Shown: positions 16,342 to 25,165 of the stretch, one piece after another
Position numbering within the stretch: position 1 is the stretch's first letter
Layout: each line of letters begins with the position of its first letter
From: Methylonatrum sp040877625
GTDB lineage: Bacteria; Pseudomonadota; Gammaproteobacteria; Nitrococcales; Aquisalimonadaceae
Reading direction: 5' to 3'
Length of the DNA: 64,000 bases
NCBI GenBank assembly: GCA_040877625.1
Contig: JBBDNK010000020.1
Location: forward strand, 1 to 64,000
Notes under the pieces: model-generated
Told to the model about the DNA's origin: nothing
Databases searched by the model: none
The model's input: only the letters and a program-made list of their open reading frames with translations
Made by a program: the position numbers and the translations under genes

Positions 16342-18471
16342 ATGATCCTGCGCAAAAACGCGCTGGCGGTGTCCGCCGCAGTCATATTATCCACTCCACC
16401 ATCTATCGGCGCTGCCTCCGATCAGGACGAGGACGCGTACACACTGCCCGCCCTGCAAGTCATTTCCGGCGCCGTAACCGAAGGCACCGACGCCTATACC
16501 ACGGCAAGCTCGAATGCCGCTACCAAACTGGATATGAGCTTGCGGGAGACGCCGCAATCGATATCGGTCATTACCCGCACGCTGCTGGATGACTTCGGGT
16601 TGACCAATGCCAATGACGCCCTTGAAACCACTCCCGGCATTACCGTTGAGCGCGTGGAAACCGATCGCACCTACTACACCGCGCGCGGGTTCGATATCAC
16701 GCGTTTCCAGTTTGACGGTATCGGTGCTCCCCTGGTGTACGGCGTGGTGGACGGCGATCTGGATACCGCCGTCTACGATCGGATTGAGGTGGTGCGCGGC
16801 GCAAATGGCCTGATGACGGGGACGGGCGACCCCTCCGCCACAGTCAATTTCGTGCGCAAGCGCCCGACCGAGGACCTGCAGGCTTCGATCGATCTGACCG
16901 CGGGCACCTGGAACAAGCGCCGCGTCGACGCGGACGTTTCCGGTTCGCTCACTGACAGCGTTCGCGGCCGGTTGGTATTCGCCCACCAGGACCGGGAGTC
17001 CTACCTCGATCGCTACGAACACGAGAAGACCGTCTTCTACGGCGTGCTCGAAGCGGACATCACCGCCGACACCGTGCTCACGCTCGGGCACACGCAACAG
17101 GAGAACAAGGCGGACAGTCCCTTATGGGGGGCTTTACCACTCTACTACGCCGATGGCACACCGACGGACTACGACGTTTCCGCAAGCACCTCGGCGGACT
17201 GGGCTTACTGGGAAGGCCGCCACAGAACCAGTTTTGTCGAGCTGGCGCACTGGTTCGATAACGGCTGGCGGGCAAAGGCGATCGTGAGCCGCAAGGATTT
17301 CACAGAGAACAGCAAGCTGTTCTACGTCTACGGTACACCGGACCGTGGCACCCCCGGGTCGGATCTATACGCCTACCCCAGCCGATACGATTCCGACAAT
17401 CGCCAGCTGCTTGTCGACCTCTACGCGACCGGTCCGTTCGGCCTTTTCGGCCGCACCCATGAGTTGATGATCGGCGCCGGCCGCGCCAGGTCGGAGGTGA
17501 CCGATGTGTCCAACTACGGAGAAGGTATCGGCACCGAGATGTCCGAGGATCAGGTCTGGGACGGCAGCTACCCGGAGCCCGAGTTCACGGCCGGCCGGGA
17601 GGGCAGCGAGTGGACAGATACGCAGGCAAGCATTTACTCGGCCGCGCGGTTCAGCGTGACCGACCGTCTGACGTCCATTCTCGGCGCCCGCGTCAGCAGG
17701 ATCGACTCGGAGGGAGAATCCTACGGCGAGAGCAAGACCACCTCTTACGATGCCGTGAGCACGCCCTACGCCGGCGTTGTCTACGACGTCGCCGCAAATC
17801 ATTCCGTCTACGCGAGTTACACGACCGTCTTTCAGCCCCAGACCGCCCTTGATCGCGACCGCAATCGCCTGGACTCTGTCGACGGCGTCAACTACGAGGC
17901 GGGTCTGAAGAGCGAGCTGTTCGGCCGCCGGCTGAACACCGGCATCGCGCTCTTCAGAACGGAGCAGAACAACGTTGCCGAGCCCGGCGGCGTCGATGCG
18001 GACACGGGACAGCAGTACTACCGTGCAGTAGACGGCATCTCCAGCGAGGGGGTGGAACTGGATATTGCCGGGCAGGTGATGCCCGGCGTGCAATTGGCCG
18101 CCGGCTATACCTATCTGACCGTTGAAGACAAGGATGGAAGCCGCACCAAAACCTATATTCCCGGACACCTGGTGCGGGTAACCGCCAGCTACCGCCCGGT
18201 CTCCCTGCCGCGCCTGAAGGTGGGGGCGGGAATCAACTGGCAGGATGCCACCTACGTCCAGCACGCCGCCGGCCACCGCACCGAACAGGACAGCTATGCG
18301 CTGGTCAGGCTGATGGCGCGTTACGCATTCAGCGATAACCTTAGCGCGGCTCTCAAGATCAATAATCTGACTGATGAGAAATACCGCGCCAGCATGTACT
18401 GGGCATCGTCCGGACAGGGCTATTACGGCGCGCCGCGCAACGCAAACCTGACCTTGAGCTGGCAATACTAG
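16342..18471 (+). CDS. TonB-dependent siderophore receptor (FhuE/FecA-like)
   Basis: The 709-residue outer-membrane receptor takes up a ferric siderophore using TonB energy. It has a signal peptide, an N-terminal TonB-box-like stretch before residue 60, a plug domain (about residues 65-180; ETPQSISVITRTLLDDFGL, then DRIEVVRGANGLMTGTGDPSATVNFVRKRPT) and a 22-strand barrel ending in LTLSWQY. The plug wording is typical of ferric-hydroxamate receptors such as FhuE/FoxA, but the ligand cannot be stated. A Fur box lies upstream, and the following two genes run in the same direction with short or overlapping junctions, forming an iron-uptake operon. Confidence 0.92.
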   Translation: MILRKNALAVSAAVILSTPPSIGAASDQDEDAYTLPALQVISGAVTEGTDAYTTASSNAATKLDMSLRETPQSISVITRTLLDDFGLTNANDALETTPGITVERVETDRTYYTARGFDITRFQFDGIGAPLVYGVVDGDLDTAVYDRIEVVRGANGLMTGTGDPSATVNFVRKRPTEDLQASIDLTAGTWNKRRVDADVSGSLTDSVRGRLVFAHQDRESYLDRYEHEKTVFYGVLEADITADTVLTLGHTQQENKADSPLWGALPLYYADGTPTDYDVSASTSADWAYWEGRHRTSFVELAHWFDNGWRAKAIVSRKDFTENSKLFYVYGTPDRGTPGSDLYAYPSRYDSDNRQLLVDLYATGPFGLFGRTHELMIGAGRARSEVTDVSNYGEGIGTEMSEDQVWDGSYPEPEFTAGREGSEWTDTQASIYSAARFSVTDRLTSILGARVSRIDSEGESYGESKTTSYDAVSTPYAGVVYDVAANHSVYASYTTVFQPQTALDRDRNRLDSVDGVNYEAGLKSELFGRRLNTGIALFRTEQNNVAEPGGVDADTGQQYYRAVDGISSEGVELDIAGQVMPGVQLAAGYTYLTVEDKDGSRTKTYIPGHLVRVTASYRPVSLPRLKVGAGINWQDATYVQHAAGHRTEQDSYALVRLMARYAFSDNLSAALKINNLTDEKYRASMYWASSGQGYYGAPRNANLTLSWQY

Positions 18472-18479
18472 GGGCTCCC

Positions 18480-19652
18480 ATGCAAAACCGGCGACTCTGG
18501 TTTCTCGTTCACGGTTGGTTGTCGCTGCCGGTGTGGTTATTGTTCTGCTTCATCTGCCTGACCGGTTCCATCTCCGTGCTCAGCCACGAGATCACCTGGC
18601 TTGCCAATCCGGACGCGCGCGCCGACAACCCGCAAGGGTTGCCGGCGCGGCCCTTGCCGGAGCTTGTCGCGGCTGTCGAGGAAGCAGTGCCCGGCGCGAA
18701 TGTCGGCCACGTCATGGTGTACGAGCCTTACCTGGTGACGGCGATCTCGTTTTCCGCCAGCGGAATTCCCAACGCGCTGGCCTATGTGAACGCCTATACC
18801 GGCGAAGTCCAGGCTATCAATGACGGCTTCAGCTTCATCGAATTCATGCGCTCGCTGCACGGTTGGCTGCTGTTTCCATGGCAGGCCGGCTACAGCGTTG
18901 GCTATTATTTGGTGTCTCTGATGTCGATCGTGGCGCTGGGGGCCATGGTGACTGGAGTCGTGATCTATAAGCGCTTCTGGCGTTCGTTCACCCGCCCCGG
19001 CATTCGGCTCAACCGCGGAGCACGCGCGCTACTCGGCGACCTGCACCGGCTGGTCGGCGTCTGGTCGCTGTGGTTTCTGCTCATCATGGGCCTCACCGGC
19101 GGCTGGTATTTTGCCCAGGCGGTGCTTTGGCACACCGCGACCGATATCTGGACGCATCCCGATCCGGTGGCGCTCGACGAACTGCCGCTCACCGACGGCA
19201 CGCCGCCGGAACGGCTGCCGCTGGCCGAGGCCATGGCTACGGCCCGGCAGACCATGCCCTCGCTCAAGCCCTCCCTGGTCTCTCTGCCCGAACATAGCCG
19301 GGATTACTACAGCATCGCGGGCAGCGGTGATGCATGGCTGTTCGACCAGTACTCCTATCGTGTTTTGGTGAATCCCTGGACGGGCGAAGTGGCGCAAGCG
19401 CGTGAGCCGGCGGTCATGAATCCCCTGCAGGTAATCACCCATCTTGCCGATCCATTGCACTTCGGCACCTGGGGCGGTCTATGGACCAAGGCGATCTGGT
19501 TCGTGTTCGGTCTGCTGCTGACCGGCATGTCGATTACCGGATTCATGATCTGGGTTTCCCGCACCGCCCGCGCCGTGCGCGAAACCCGGCAATCCCCCGC
19601 GGGCGAATATGCCGCCGACAACCGCCTGGCGGTGGAGGATGCGCGGTCATGA
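18480..19652 (+). CDS. PepSY-associated TM protein (PiuB-like)
   Basis: This 390-residue inner-membrane protein has four main hydrophobic segments and periplasmic PepSY regions. The N-terminal WFLVHGWLSLPVWLLFCFICLTG and later LHGWLLFPWQAGYSVGYYLV and GDLHRLVGVWSLWFLLIMGLTGGWY are hallmarks of the family. These proteins sit next to siderophore receptors and are thought to reduce or help release iron from the siderophore in the periplasm, possibly using haem held by the conserved histidines. It starts nine bases after the receptor gene, and the next gene overlaps its stop as ATGA, so the three form one transcript under the Fur box. Confidence 0.88.
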   Translation: MQNRRLWFLVHGWLSLPVWLLFCFICLTGSISVLSHEITWLANPDARADNPQGLPARPLPELVAAVEEAVPGANVGHVMVYEPYLVTAISFSASGIPNALAYVNAYTGEVQAINDGFSFIEFMRSLHGWLLFPWQAGYSVGYYLVSLMSIVALGAMVTGVVIYKRFWRSFTRPGIRLNRGARALLGDLHRLVGVWSLWFLLIMGLTGGWYFAQAVLWHTATDIWTHPDPVALDELPLTDGTPPERLPLAEAMATARQTMPSLKPSLVSLPEHSRDYYSIAGSGDAWLFDQYSYRVLVNPWTGEVAQAREPAVMNPLQVITHLADPLHFGTWGGLWTKAIWFVFGLLLTGMSITGFMIWVSRTARAVRETRQSPAGEYAADNRLAVEDARS

Positions 19653-20137
19653 AGTCGATCGACGAGCAGCCGGCGCGCTGGAAATACTGTCTGAGCGCCT
19701 TGCTCCTGATCCTGCCCGCCTGGTTTTATTACCAGTCGCTCAATCCCGAACTCCCCCCGGAATGGTCAGAGCAGCGGGTCGGCCCGTTTACCGCCGCGCC
19801 GACGCCCGCCGATACGCAGCCCGCCTATGTGTACGACGGCGTCTCGTTGAAAGACTTCAGCGTACGTTTCTGCGAAGGCTGCCGCGCGCGGATGCGTACC
19901 GCCTATCTCGTTGTCGGGCCGGAGCCGGCCGCCATTCCGGCGGGGTACGACGGCATCGTCCATGGACATGGTTCGTATGCCCATGTGCATGTGCCGTATC
20001 CCGAGCGCCCGGCGCCCGAACACAGGTTGTGGCTGACCGTACAGGAGTGGGATGGCCGGCTTCACCAGGTTTCCTGGCCGTTGCCGCAATCCCGTGAAGT
20101 GATAACATCCTCGGCGGAGGTGCAAGCGCAAGAGTAA
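19649..20137 (+). CDS. Membrane-anchored CxxC / His-rich protein of the siderophore operon
   Basis: The 162-residue protein has one N-terminal membrane segment (YCLSALLLILPAWFYYQSL, about residues 13-31) and an exposed domain with C75-E-G-C78 and a His cluster (H105, H107, H112, H114 in VHGHGSYAHVHV). That combination suggests metal or haem binding. Its ATG overlaps the PepSY gene stop. I do not recognise a named family; the context points to a part in periplasmic handling of siderophore iron, which is inferred. Its stop is followed 11 bases later by ampD, but a strong separate ribosome site (GGGGGGAGGAG) there suggests ampD can be translated independently. Confidence 0.7.
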   Translation: MKSIDEQPARWKYCLSALLLILPAWFYYQSLNPELPPEWSEQRVGPFTAAPTPADTQPAYVYDGVSLKDFSVRFCEGCRARMRTAYLVVGPEPAAIPAGYDGIVHGHGSYAHVHVPYPERPAPEHRLWLTVQEWDGRLHQVSWPLPQSREVITSSAEVQAQE

Positions 20138-20148
20138 GGGGGGAGGAG

Positions 20149-20727
20149 ATGACGGAGCCGCGGATCGATACGCGCACCGGGCTGGTTGCCGGCGCGATGC
20201 AGGTGCCGTCTCCCAATCATGATGCACGCCCTGATGGTGTCGGGATCAGCCTCCTGGTGCTGCATGGTATCAGCCTTCCTCCAGGCAGCTTTGGTGGTCC
20301 GTGGATCGACGATCTGTTCACCAACCGCCTGAACCCCGCTGCCCACGCCTACTTTCGCGAAATTCATACCCTGCGTGTTTCCAGCCACCTGCTGCTGCGG
20401 CGCGACGGTACCCTGGTCCAGTACGTGCCGCTGTACCGACGGGCCTGGCATGCCGGGGAGTCATGCTGGGAAGGGCTTGGGCGCTGCAATGACTACTCCA
20501 TCGGCGTGGAACTCGAGGGCGAGGATACCGTGCCCTACGACGAGCGTCAGTACGCCGCCCTGACCCGCCTCGTTCCTGCTCTGCTTGCTGTCTATCCGGC
20601 GATTCTGCCATCGCGCATCGTTGGCCACAGCGATATCGCGCCGGGTCGCAAGACCGACCCTGGTCCCGCCTTTGACTGGCAGCGCCTGCGTTCCTGCGTG
20701 GCAGAGCGTTCATCTGAGAGACCCTGA
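20149..20727 (+). CDS. ampD: 1,6-anhydro-N-acetylmuramyl-L-alanine amidase AmpD
   Basis: AmpD is the cytoplasmic zinc amidase that removes the peptide from 1,6-anhydroMurNAc-peptides during cell-wall recycling and so controls AmpR-dependent beta-lactamase induction. The 192-residue amidase_2 protein shows PSPNHDARPDGVGISLLVLHGISLPPG, HLLLRRDGTLVQYVP, CNDYSIGVELEG and the metal/catalytic region VGHSDIAPGRKTDPGP. Zinc ligands are the histidine of VLHGISLP and the histidine and aspartate of the C-terminal motif. A strong ribosome site precedes the ATG. ampE follows six bases later, the conserved ampDE pair. Confidence 0.95.
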   Translation: MTEPRIDTRTGLVAGAMQVPSPNHDARPDGVGISLLVLHGISLPPGSFGGPWIDDLFTNRLNPAAHAYFREIHTLRVSSHLLLRRDGTLVQYVPLYRRAWHAGESCWEGLGRCNDYSIGVELEGEDTVPYDERQYAALTRLVPALLAVYPAILPSRIVGHSDIAPGRKTDPGPAFDWQRLRSCVAERSSERP

Positions 20728-20733
20728 CCTGAT

Positions 20734-21597
20734 ATGGACCTCATAGCGATACTGATTGCCCTCTGGCTGACCAGGCTTGCCGCCACCGATGCGGATTGGC
20801 GGGTCATGAATCTCTTTCGCGAGTACGCCGATGCGCTGTCCAGGCGGATAGGCGAGGGCGAAAGCTGGAATACGCCCTTTACCGTGCTGGCATTGATGGT
20901 GCCACCAGTGCTGGTGGTGGGCTTGCTGCAGCTTTTGCTGGCCGATCGCATTGCCGGGCTGCTTTATCTCGCGCTTTCGGTTGTTGTACTTGTCCTCTGC
21001 CTGCCGGCGACCCGGGCGGACCAGTTGTTGGGGCGGGCGGCTCGGGCCTGGCAACGGGATGACGGCGACAGTGTCCGCGCCGTCATCACCGAACTGGACC
21101 CACGTGTGCAGCTTCCGACCGATGCCGCGGAGCTTCCCCGTCAGGTGGCGCTGGTCGGCCTTCGGCGCAATTGTGATCTGCTGTTCGGCCTGTTGTTCTG
21201 GTTCGTCCTGCTCGGGCCTTTCGGTGCGGTGGCATGGCGTATGGCCTGCCTGGCCGGCGCCTTTGGCGGCCGTGACGATGCCGACGATAGTCGACCGGGA
21301 TTGCTTGCCACCTGGTATCACTGGCTGGGTTGGGTGCCGGCCCGGCTCACGGTGCTGAGTTACGCGGCCATGGGTAACTTCAGCAATACCATGACGGCTT
21401 GGCGAGAGAGTTCAGCGACCCATGATGATAATGGCGCATTGCTGGAGCATGGTGGTGCCGCCGCACTCGACCTGAACTTCCTCGGTGAACGAGGAGAGGT
21501 CACCGAGCAACTTCGTGAGGCGCGCCGGTTCCTTCGTCGCACCGCACTATTATGGCTGGCGGCAATAGCGCTGCTGACGATCTTCTTGGGTGCCTGA
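20734..21597 (+). CDS. ampE: AmpE-like membrane protein
   Basis: The 287-residue inner-membrane protein follows ampD as in other gammaproteobacteria. It has four to five hydrophobic segments (WNTPFTVLALMVPPVLVVGLLQLLL, IAGLLYLALSVVVLVLCLP, LLFGLLFWFVLLGPFGAVAW, and a C-terminal ALLWLAAIALLTIFL). The LVPFRWxxxR-type amphipathic stretches and a LARRYxA-type loop of AmpE are only loosely matched. The family is distantly related to CobD/CbiB. Its role in beta-lactamase regulation is poorly defined; it has been proposed as a sensory membrane partner of AmpD. Confidence 0.88.
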   Translation: MDLIAILIALWLTRLAATDADWRVMNLFREYADALSRRIGEGESWNTPFTVLALMVPPVLVVGLLQLLLADRIAGLLYLALSVVVLVLCLPATRADQLLGRAARAWQRDDGDSVRAVITELDPRVQLPTDAAELPRQVALVGLRRNCDLLFGLLFWFVLLGPFGAVAWRMACLAGAFGGRDDADDSRPGLLATWYHWLGWVPARLTVLSYAAMGNFSNTMTAWRESSATHDDNGALLEHGGAAALDLNFLGERGEVTEQLREARRFLRRTALLWLAAIALLTIFLGA

Positions 21598-21627
21598 ATC
21601 CGGTAGCCGCGAGGCCCTGGGCGGGGC

Positions 21628-22470
21628 TTAGCCGTCCAGTTCCGGCCGTGCCTCTCCCGCGCAGGCCAGGCTGGTTCGTTGCCGGGGACCGTCCAGACGG
21701 ATCGCCGTCAGTTCTCCGCCCCAGAGACAACCGGTATCGATGGCGACCAGATCCGGCTGCTCGTAAAACCCCAGGGTGGACCAGTGGCCGGTTATAAGAG
21801 TGATGCCCGGTGGCACCGGCTTGCGCCCCGGTACCTGGAACCAGGGCAGGTAGCCGTGCGGTCGGGTGTCGGGGCTGCCCTTGTAGTCGAGCAGCAACCG
21901 GCCACCGGCATCGCAATAACGCATGCGCGTAAAGGCATTGATGATGAACCGCAGCCGCTCCCAGCCCTGAAGGTCCGCGGACCAATGGCTCGGCTCGCTG
22001 CCGTACATATGCGTGAATAGCGCATGGTGGTCATTGCCGGCGAGGGCGGATTCCGCCTCCCGGGCGTGGTCGCGGGCTTCGTCCAGCGACCAGAAGGGAT
22101 AGAGCCCGGCATGCAGCATGCTATAGCCCAGCGCCGGGTCCTCGTGCATCAGTGGCTGGCGGCGCAGCCAGTCCATGAGGGCATCGGCATCCGGCGCGTC
22201 GAGTATCTCCGACAGCGTGTCGTTTTTTCTGAGCGGTGCCGCGCCGGCCCATGCCGCGAGCAGGTGGATATCATGATTGCCCAGCACCATCCTGGCGCGT
22301 TCACCCAGGGATCTCACAAAACGCAGCACGTGCAGCGATTGCGGGCCGCGGTTGACCAGGTCACCGGTCAGCCAGAGGTGGTCGCGCTCGGCGTTGAACG
22401 CGAGCCGCCGCAGCAGCGCCTGCAGTTCGTCGTTACAGCCCTGAATGTCACCGATACAGTAAACCGCCAC
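21628..22470 (-). CDS. apaH: Bis(5'-nucleosyl)-tetraphosphatase, symmetrical (ApaH)
   Basis: ApaH hydrolyses Ap4A to two ADP and also decaps Np4-capped RNA. The 280-residue metallophosphatase has the signature blocks GDIQGCNDE near residue 7, GDLVNRGPQS, VLGNHDIHLL, and LHAGLYPFWS, which hold the two-metal site. The length matches E. coli ApaH (280). It lies downstream of apaG on the same strand, as in the conserved rsmA-apaG-apaH order, but here a 24-bp hairpin repeat separates the two genes. Confidence 0.95.
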   Translation of the reverse strand: MAVYCIGDIQGCNDELQALLRRLAFNAERDHLWLTGDLVNRGPQSLHVLRFVRSLGERARMVLGNHDIHLLAAWAGAAPLRKNDTLSEILDAPDADALMDWLRRQPLMHEDPALGYSMLHAGLYPFWSLDEARDHAREAESALAGNDHHALFTHMYGSEPSHWSADLQGWERLRFIINAFTRMRYCDAGGRLLLDYKGSPDTRPHGYLPWFQVPGRKPVPPGITLITGHWSTLGFYEQPDLVAIDTGCLWGGELTAIRLDGPRQRTSLACAGEARPELDG

Positions 22471-22538
22471 TTCCGTTCCTGATTTTGGGTCGTCTGGGAG
22501 TCAGTTGTAGCGATCTCGTCAAGGGACAAACACCTCCA

Positions 22539-22588
22539 GGGAGACACTGATTTATTCACGCGCCCGCGTGAATAAATCAGTGTCTCCC
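22539..22588. repeat. Perfect 24-bp-stem hairpin, type member of a dispersed repeat family
   Basis: Arms at 22539-22562 and 22565-22588 are perfectly complementary (outer end GGGAGACACTGATTTATTC) with a two-base CC centre. The element abuts the apaG stop codon and lies in the apaG-apaH spacer. Related halves or full hairpins occur at 12391, 29234, 36467, 37572, 39780, 42132, 44741 and 62062. Confidence 0.92.
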
Positions 22589-22971
22589 TAATGAAGCATA
22601 TGCGGCCTTGCCAGCGTAAACGGGCGTATTTCCGCGGTAAACGCCACGCCGTCATTGGTGAGCATTTCGTAACTGCCGTGCATGCTGCCGACCGGTGTTT
22701 CAAGCATCGCACCGCTGGTATAGCGGAAGCCTTTGCCGGGATCCAGGAAAGGTTGCTCGCCTACCACGCCTTCGCCATGGACTTCCCGCTCCTCGCCGTT
22801 GGCGTCGGTGATGATCCAGTGCCGGCTAATCAGCCGTACCGGAACCTGACCGACGTTGCGGATCGTGACCGTGTAGCTGAACACGTACCGGCTGTCTTCC
22901 GGATTGGATTCGTGGTCCACATAGCTGGGTTCCACATCCACCTCGACGTTGTACGGTTTGTCGTCGCTCAT
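22588..22971 (-). CDS. apaG: ApaG domain protein
   Basis: The 127-residue protein is a single ApaG/DUF525 domain, an Ig-like beta-sandwich that also occurs in eukaryotic FBxo3 and PolDIP2. Recognisable parts are YVFSYTVTIRNVGQVPVRLISRHWIITDANG, the glycine-rich VVGEQPFLDPGKGFRYTSGA and GSMHGSYEM. Bacterial ApaG (CorD) affects Co2+ and Mg2+ tolerance in Salmonella; the molecular role is unclear. It precedes apaH. The stop codon is built from the end of the hairpin repeat. Confidence 0.94.
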   Translation of the reverse strand: MSDDKPYNVEVDVEPSYVDHESNPEDSRYVFSYTVTIRNVGQVPVRLISRHWIITDANGEEREVHGEGVVGEQPFLDPGKGFRYTSGAMLETPVGSMHGSYEMLTNDGVAFTAEIRPFTLARPHMLH

Positions 22972-23068
22972 TGTATTGGCCTATCGGTTATCGTGCGGTG
23001 CAAACAGGGTGTCCGGGTCCCTGCGCGCGGGAGTCCATTGTGCTTCGCTGACATTGTCCCGCATGCGT

Positions 23069-24190
23069 TCAGCCGGTCGCGCGGGAATTCTTGTCAACCG
23101 CGGAGATGCGGCCTTCCAGGCCGGTGAGCAGATTCCGATAGGCGTCCACGAAGGCTTTGACGCCTTCCGCCTCCAGTTGATCCGTCACCGCGGCGAGATC
23201 GATGCCGGACTCCGGCAGCCTGGCCAGCAGTGCGCCCGCCCCATTCAGCCCGGTGATGAGCTGCGCTTCCGCCCTGCCATGATCCCGGAATGCTTCAAAC
23301 GTGGCGGGCGGCATGGTGTTGACCGTGCGCGGGCCGATCAGTGACTCCACGTACAGCACGTCGCTGTAGGCGGGGTTTTTGGTACCGGTGCTGGCCCACA
23401 GCAGCCGCTGTTCCTGGGCACCCAGTGCTCGCAGTTCGCTGAATCGCGAGCCGCCGAACACCTCCAGGAAATGTTGGTACGCAAGCTGGGCATTGGCAAT
23501 GGCGACCTTGCCGCGAAGTTCCCCATGGGCATCGTCCAGCCGCGCATCCACCGCTGAATCCACCCGGCTGACGAAAAAGCTGGCTACCGAGGCGATTCGG
23601 TCCAGAGGTTGTCCCCGCCGGGCGCGGGCCTGAAGGCCGGCGAGAAAGGCATCCACGACGCCGGCGTAGCGTTCCACGGAGAACAGCAGGGTGACATTGA
23701 TGCTGATCCCTTCGCTGATCAGCGTCTCGATGGCGGGCAGGCCCTCGCGGGTGGCGGGGACCTTGACCATCAGGTTGGGGCGGTCGATCCAGGCGTGCAG
23801 CCGCCGGGCTTCTTCGACGGTGCCGGCGGTGTCGTGGGCCAGCGTTGGCGACACCTCGATGCTGATCATGCCGTCGCGGCCTTCGGTTTCTTCGTAAACC
23901 GGCCGAAGCACGTCGGCGGCATCGCGAATGTCGCGCACCGCCAGATGATTGAAGACCTCTTCAACGTCGAGGCCGGCGTGTGCGCGCAGCACATCGGCAA
24001 TGGCAGCGTCGTAGCTGCCGCTGCCGGAAATCGCCTTGTCGAAGATGCTCGGGTTGGAGGTGACTCCGCGCACGCCGTCCTCCGCGACCAGCCGGGCGAG
24101 CTCGCCGCTGTCCAGCATGTCGCGGTGGATATTGTCATACCAAACGCTTTGATCAAGCTCGCCGAGTTGCTTCAGAGGGTTGTTGCTCAT
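23069..24190 (-). CDS. tal: Transaldolase (type 2, long bacterial form)
   Basis: The 373-residue enzyme transfers the dihydroxyacetone unit between sedoheptulose-7-P and erythrose-4-P in the pentose phosphate pathway. Motifs include GVTSNPSIFDKAISGSGSYD near the N-terminus and NLMVKVPATREGLPAIETLI, whose second lysine (MVKVPAT) forms the Schiff base. The length and the C-terminal EGVKAFVDAYRNLL region correspond to the subfamily found fused to phosphoglucose isomerase in some bacteria. It lies between uspA and apaG and is separated from both, so probably monocistronic. It interrupts the ancestral rsmA-apaG-apaH order. Confidence 0.94.
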   Translation of the reverse strand: MSNNPLKQLGELDQSVWYDNIHRDMLDSGELARLVAEDGVRGVTSNPSIFDKAISGSGSYDAAIADVLRAHAGLDVEEVFNHLAVRDIRDAADVLRPVYEETEGRDGMISIEVSPTLAHDTAGTVEEARRLHAWIDRPNLMVKVPATREGLPAIETLISEGISINVTLLFSVERYAGVVDAFLAGLQARARRGQPLDRIASVASFFVSRVDSAVDARLDDAHGELRGKVAIANAQLAYQHFLEVFGGSRFSELRALGAQEQRLLWASTGTKNPAYSDVLYVESLIGPRTVNTMPPATFEAFRDHGRAEAQLITGLNGAGALLARLPESGIDLAAVTDQLEAEGVKAFVDAYRNLLTGLEGRISAVDKNSRATG

Positions 24191-24528
24191 GCCGGTTTGC
24201 GATCCTCGCCATTAAAAATGATGCCTGAATGGAATGGTTTCGGTCCAAGCTCGCTGGTGGGGCGCCGTGGCCTGCTCATCCGCGCGACGGCTGGGACGAC
24301 GATGAATTCGGATGTGCAAGCCTAGTTTAACGGTTCTGAAGCACGACATGAACCGCATTTCCGGGGGGGCAAAAGTCCATTTCGTGACACATGTCTTGTT
24401 TTTATGGTGATAACTCGGGAATAATCAGTGACCTAGATGGTGTTTGTGATGGTATGTTACAGAAATGATGCAGGAGTGCTTGCGAATCAGGCTCCTTATG
24501 TAATCAAAACAAGAACAGGTAGTGGGTG
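24191..24528. other. Intergenic region upstream of tal, with an AT-rich half
   Basis: The first half (24191-24360) should carry the leftward tal promoter, but no clear -35/-10 pair is visible. The second half is AT-rich (about 24370-24528) and ends at a 30-codon open frame. A weak rightward pair TTGTTT / GAATAA is conceivable near 24397-24425. Nothing else is evident. Confidence 0.4.
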
Positions 24529-24621
24529 ATGTCTTATCGTACAAAACGCTTTCCCAAGCCGGATCCGATCGTGCTGCTTGCCGTGATCGTGGGCCTGGCC
24601 GTCGTACTGACCGTCATCTGA
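24529..24621 (+). CDS. 30-residue single-pass membrane peptide
   Basis: ATG at 24529 opens a 30-codon frame ending in TGA at 24619-24621. The product is a basic N-terminus (MSYRTKRFPKPDP) followed by one hydrophobic helix (IVLLAVIVGLAVVLTVI), the usual layout of small bacterial membrane proteins. A modest ribosome site (AGG, GTGGGTG) and an AT-rich upstream region with promoter potential support expression. It converges on the uspA gene. No family is recognised. Confidence 0.5.
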   Translation: MSYRTKRFPKPDPIVLLAVIVGLAVVLTVI

Positions 24622-24635
24622 TTTGTCCCGACTGA

Positions 24636-25067
24636 TCAGACGCGAACGGCCAGAACGTCGCATGCCGCACCGTGCAGCAGGGCATTGGCGGTAGAACCCA
24701 ACAGCAGGGCAAGGCCATGGCGGCCGTGACTGCCTACAACGATCAGGTCGGAGCCGACGTCATCGGCGTGGCTGATTATCTCCTGCTTTGTATAACCCGT
24801 CGCGACGCAGCAGTGATCCCGCGAGACGCCCAGGCGTTCCGCCATGCGGTGCAACTGCTGCTCGGCGCTGGCCAGCAGCTCGTCATACATTTCAACCTGT
24901 GGCGGGGCCATGAACTCGCTGGCGGCATCCACCGGTACATGTTCCACCACGTGGATCAGCCGCAGCTCCGCATTGTATCGGTCAGCCAGATCCCTGGCTC
25001 GCATCGCCACCTGATGCGCATCTTCACTGAAATCGACACACAGCAGAATTTTCTGGTAGGTGGTCAT
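24636..25067 (-). CDS. Universal stress protein, UspA family
   Basis: The 143-residue protein is a single Usp domain with an alpha/beta Rossmann-like fold. It begins with YQKILLCVDFSEDAHQVAMRAR and ends with the ATP-binding type signature DLIVVGSHGRHGLALLLGSTANALLHGAACDVLAVRV, where G-2x-G-9x-G-S/T is conserved, so nucleotide binding is likely. The ATG at 25067 is preferred over an in-frame TTG two codons upstream. It is transcribed alone, between rsmA and the small membrane peptide gene. Confidence 0.92.
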   Translation of the reverse strand: MTTYQKILLCVDFSEDAHQVAMRARDLADRYNAELRLIHVVEHVPVDAASEFMAPPQVEMYDELLASAEQQLHRMAERLGVSRDHCCVATGYTKQEIISHADDVGSDLIVVGSHGRHGLALLLGSTANALLHGAACDVLAVRV

Positions 25068-25165
25068 GGGCAATCACACTCGGACGCTGGCCTGAGGAAA
25101 GTATAGGGGGTGGCGACGGATTGATGCCAGCCCGGAAGCTAGGGGCGGGAGCCTGTTCCGTGCGG

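Noticed and set aside
17365..18465. Minus-strand open frame of 366 codons
   Set aside because: It is antisense to the TonB receptor barrel and lacks any family motif.
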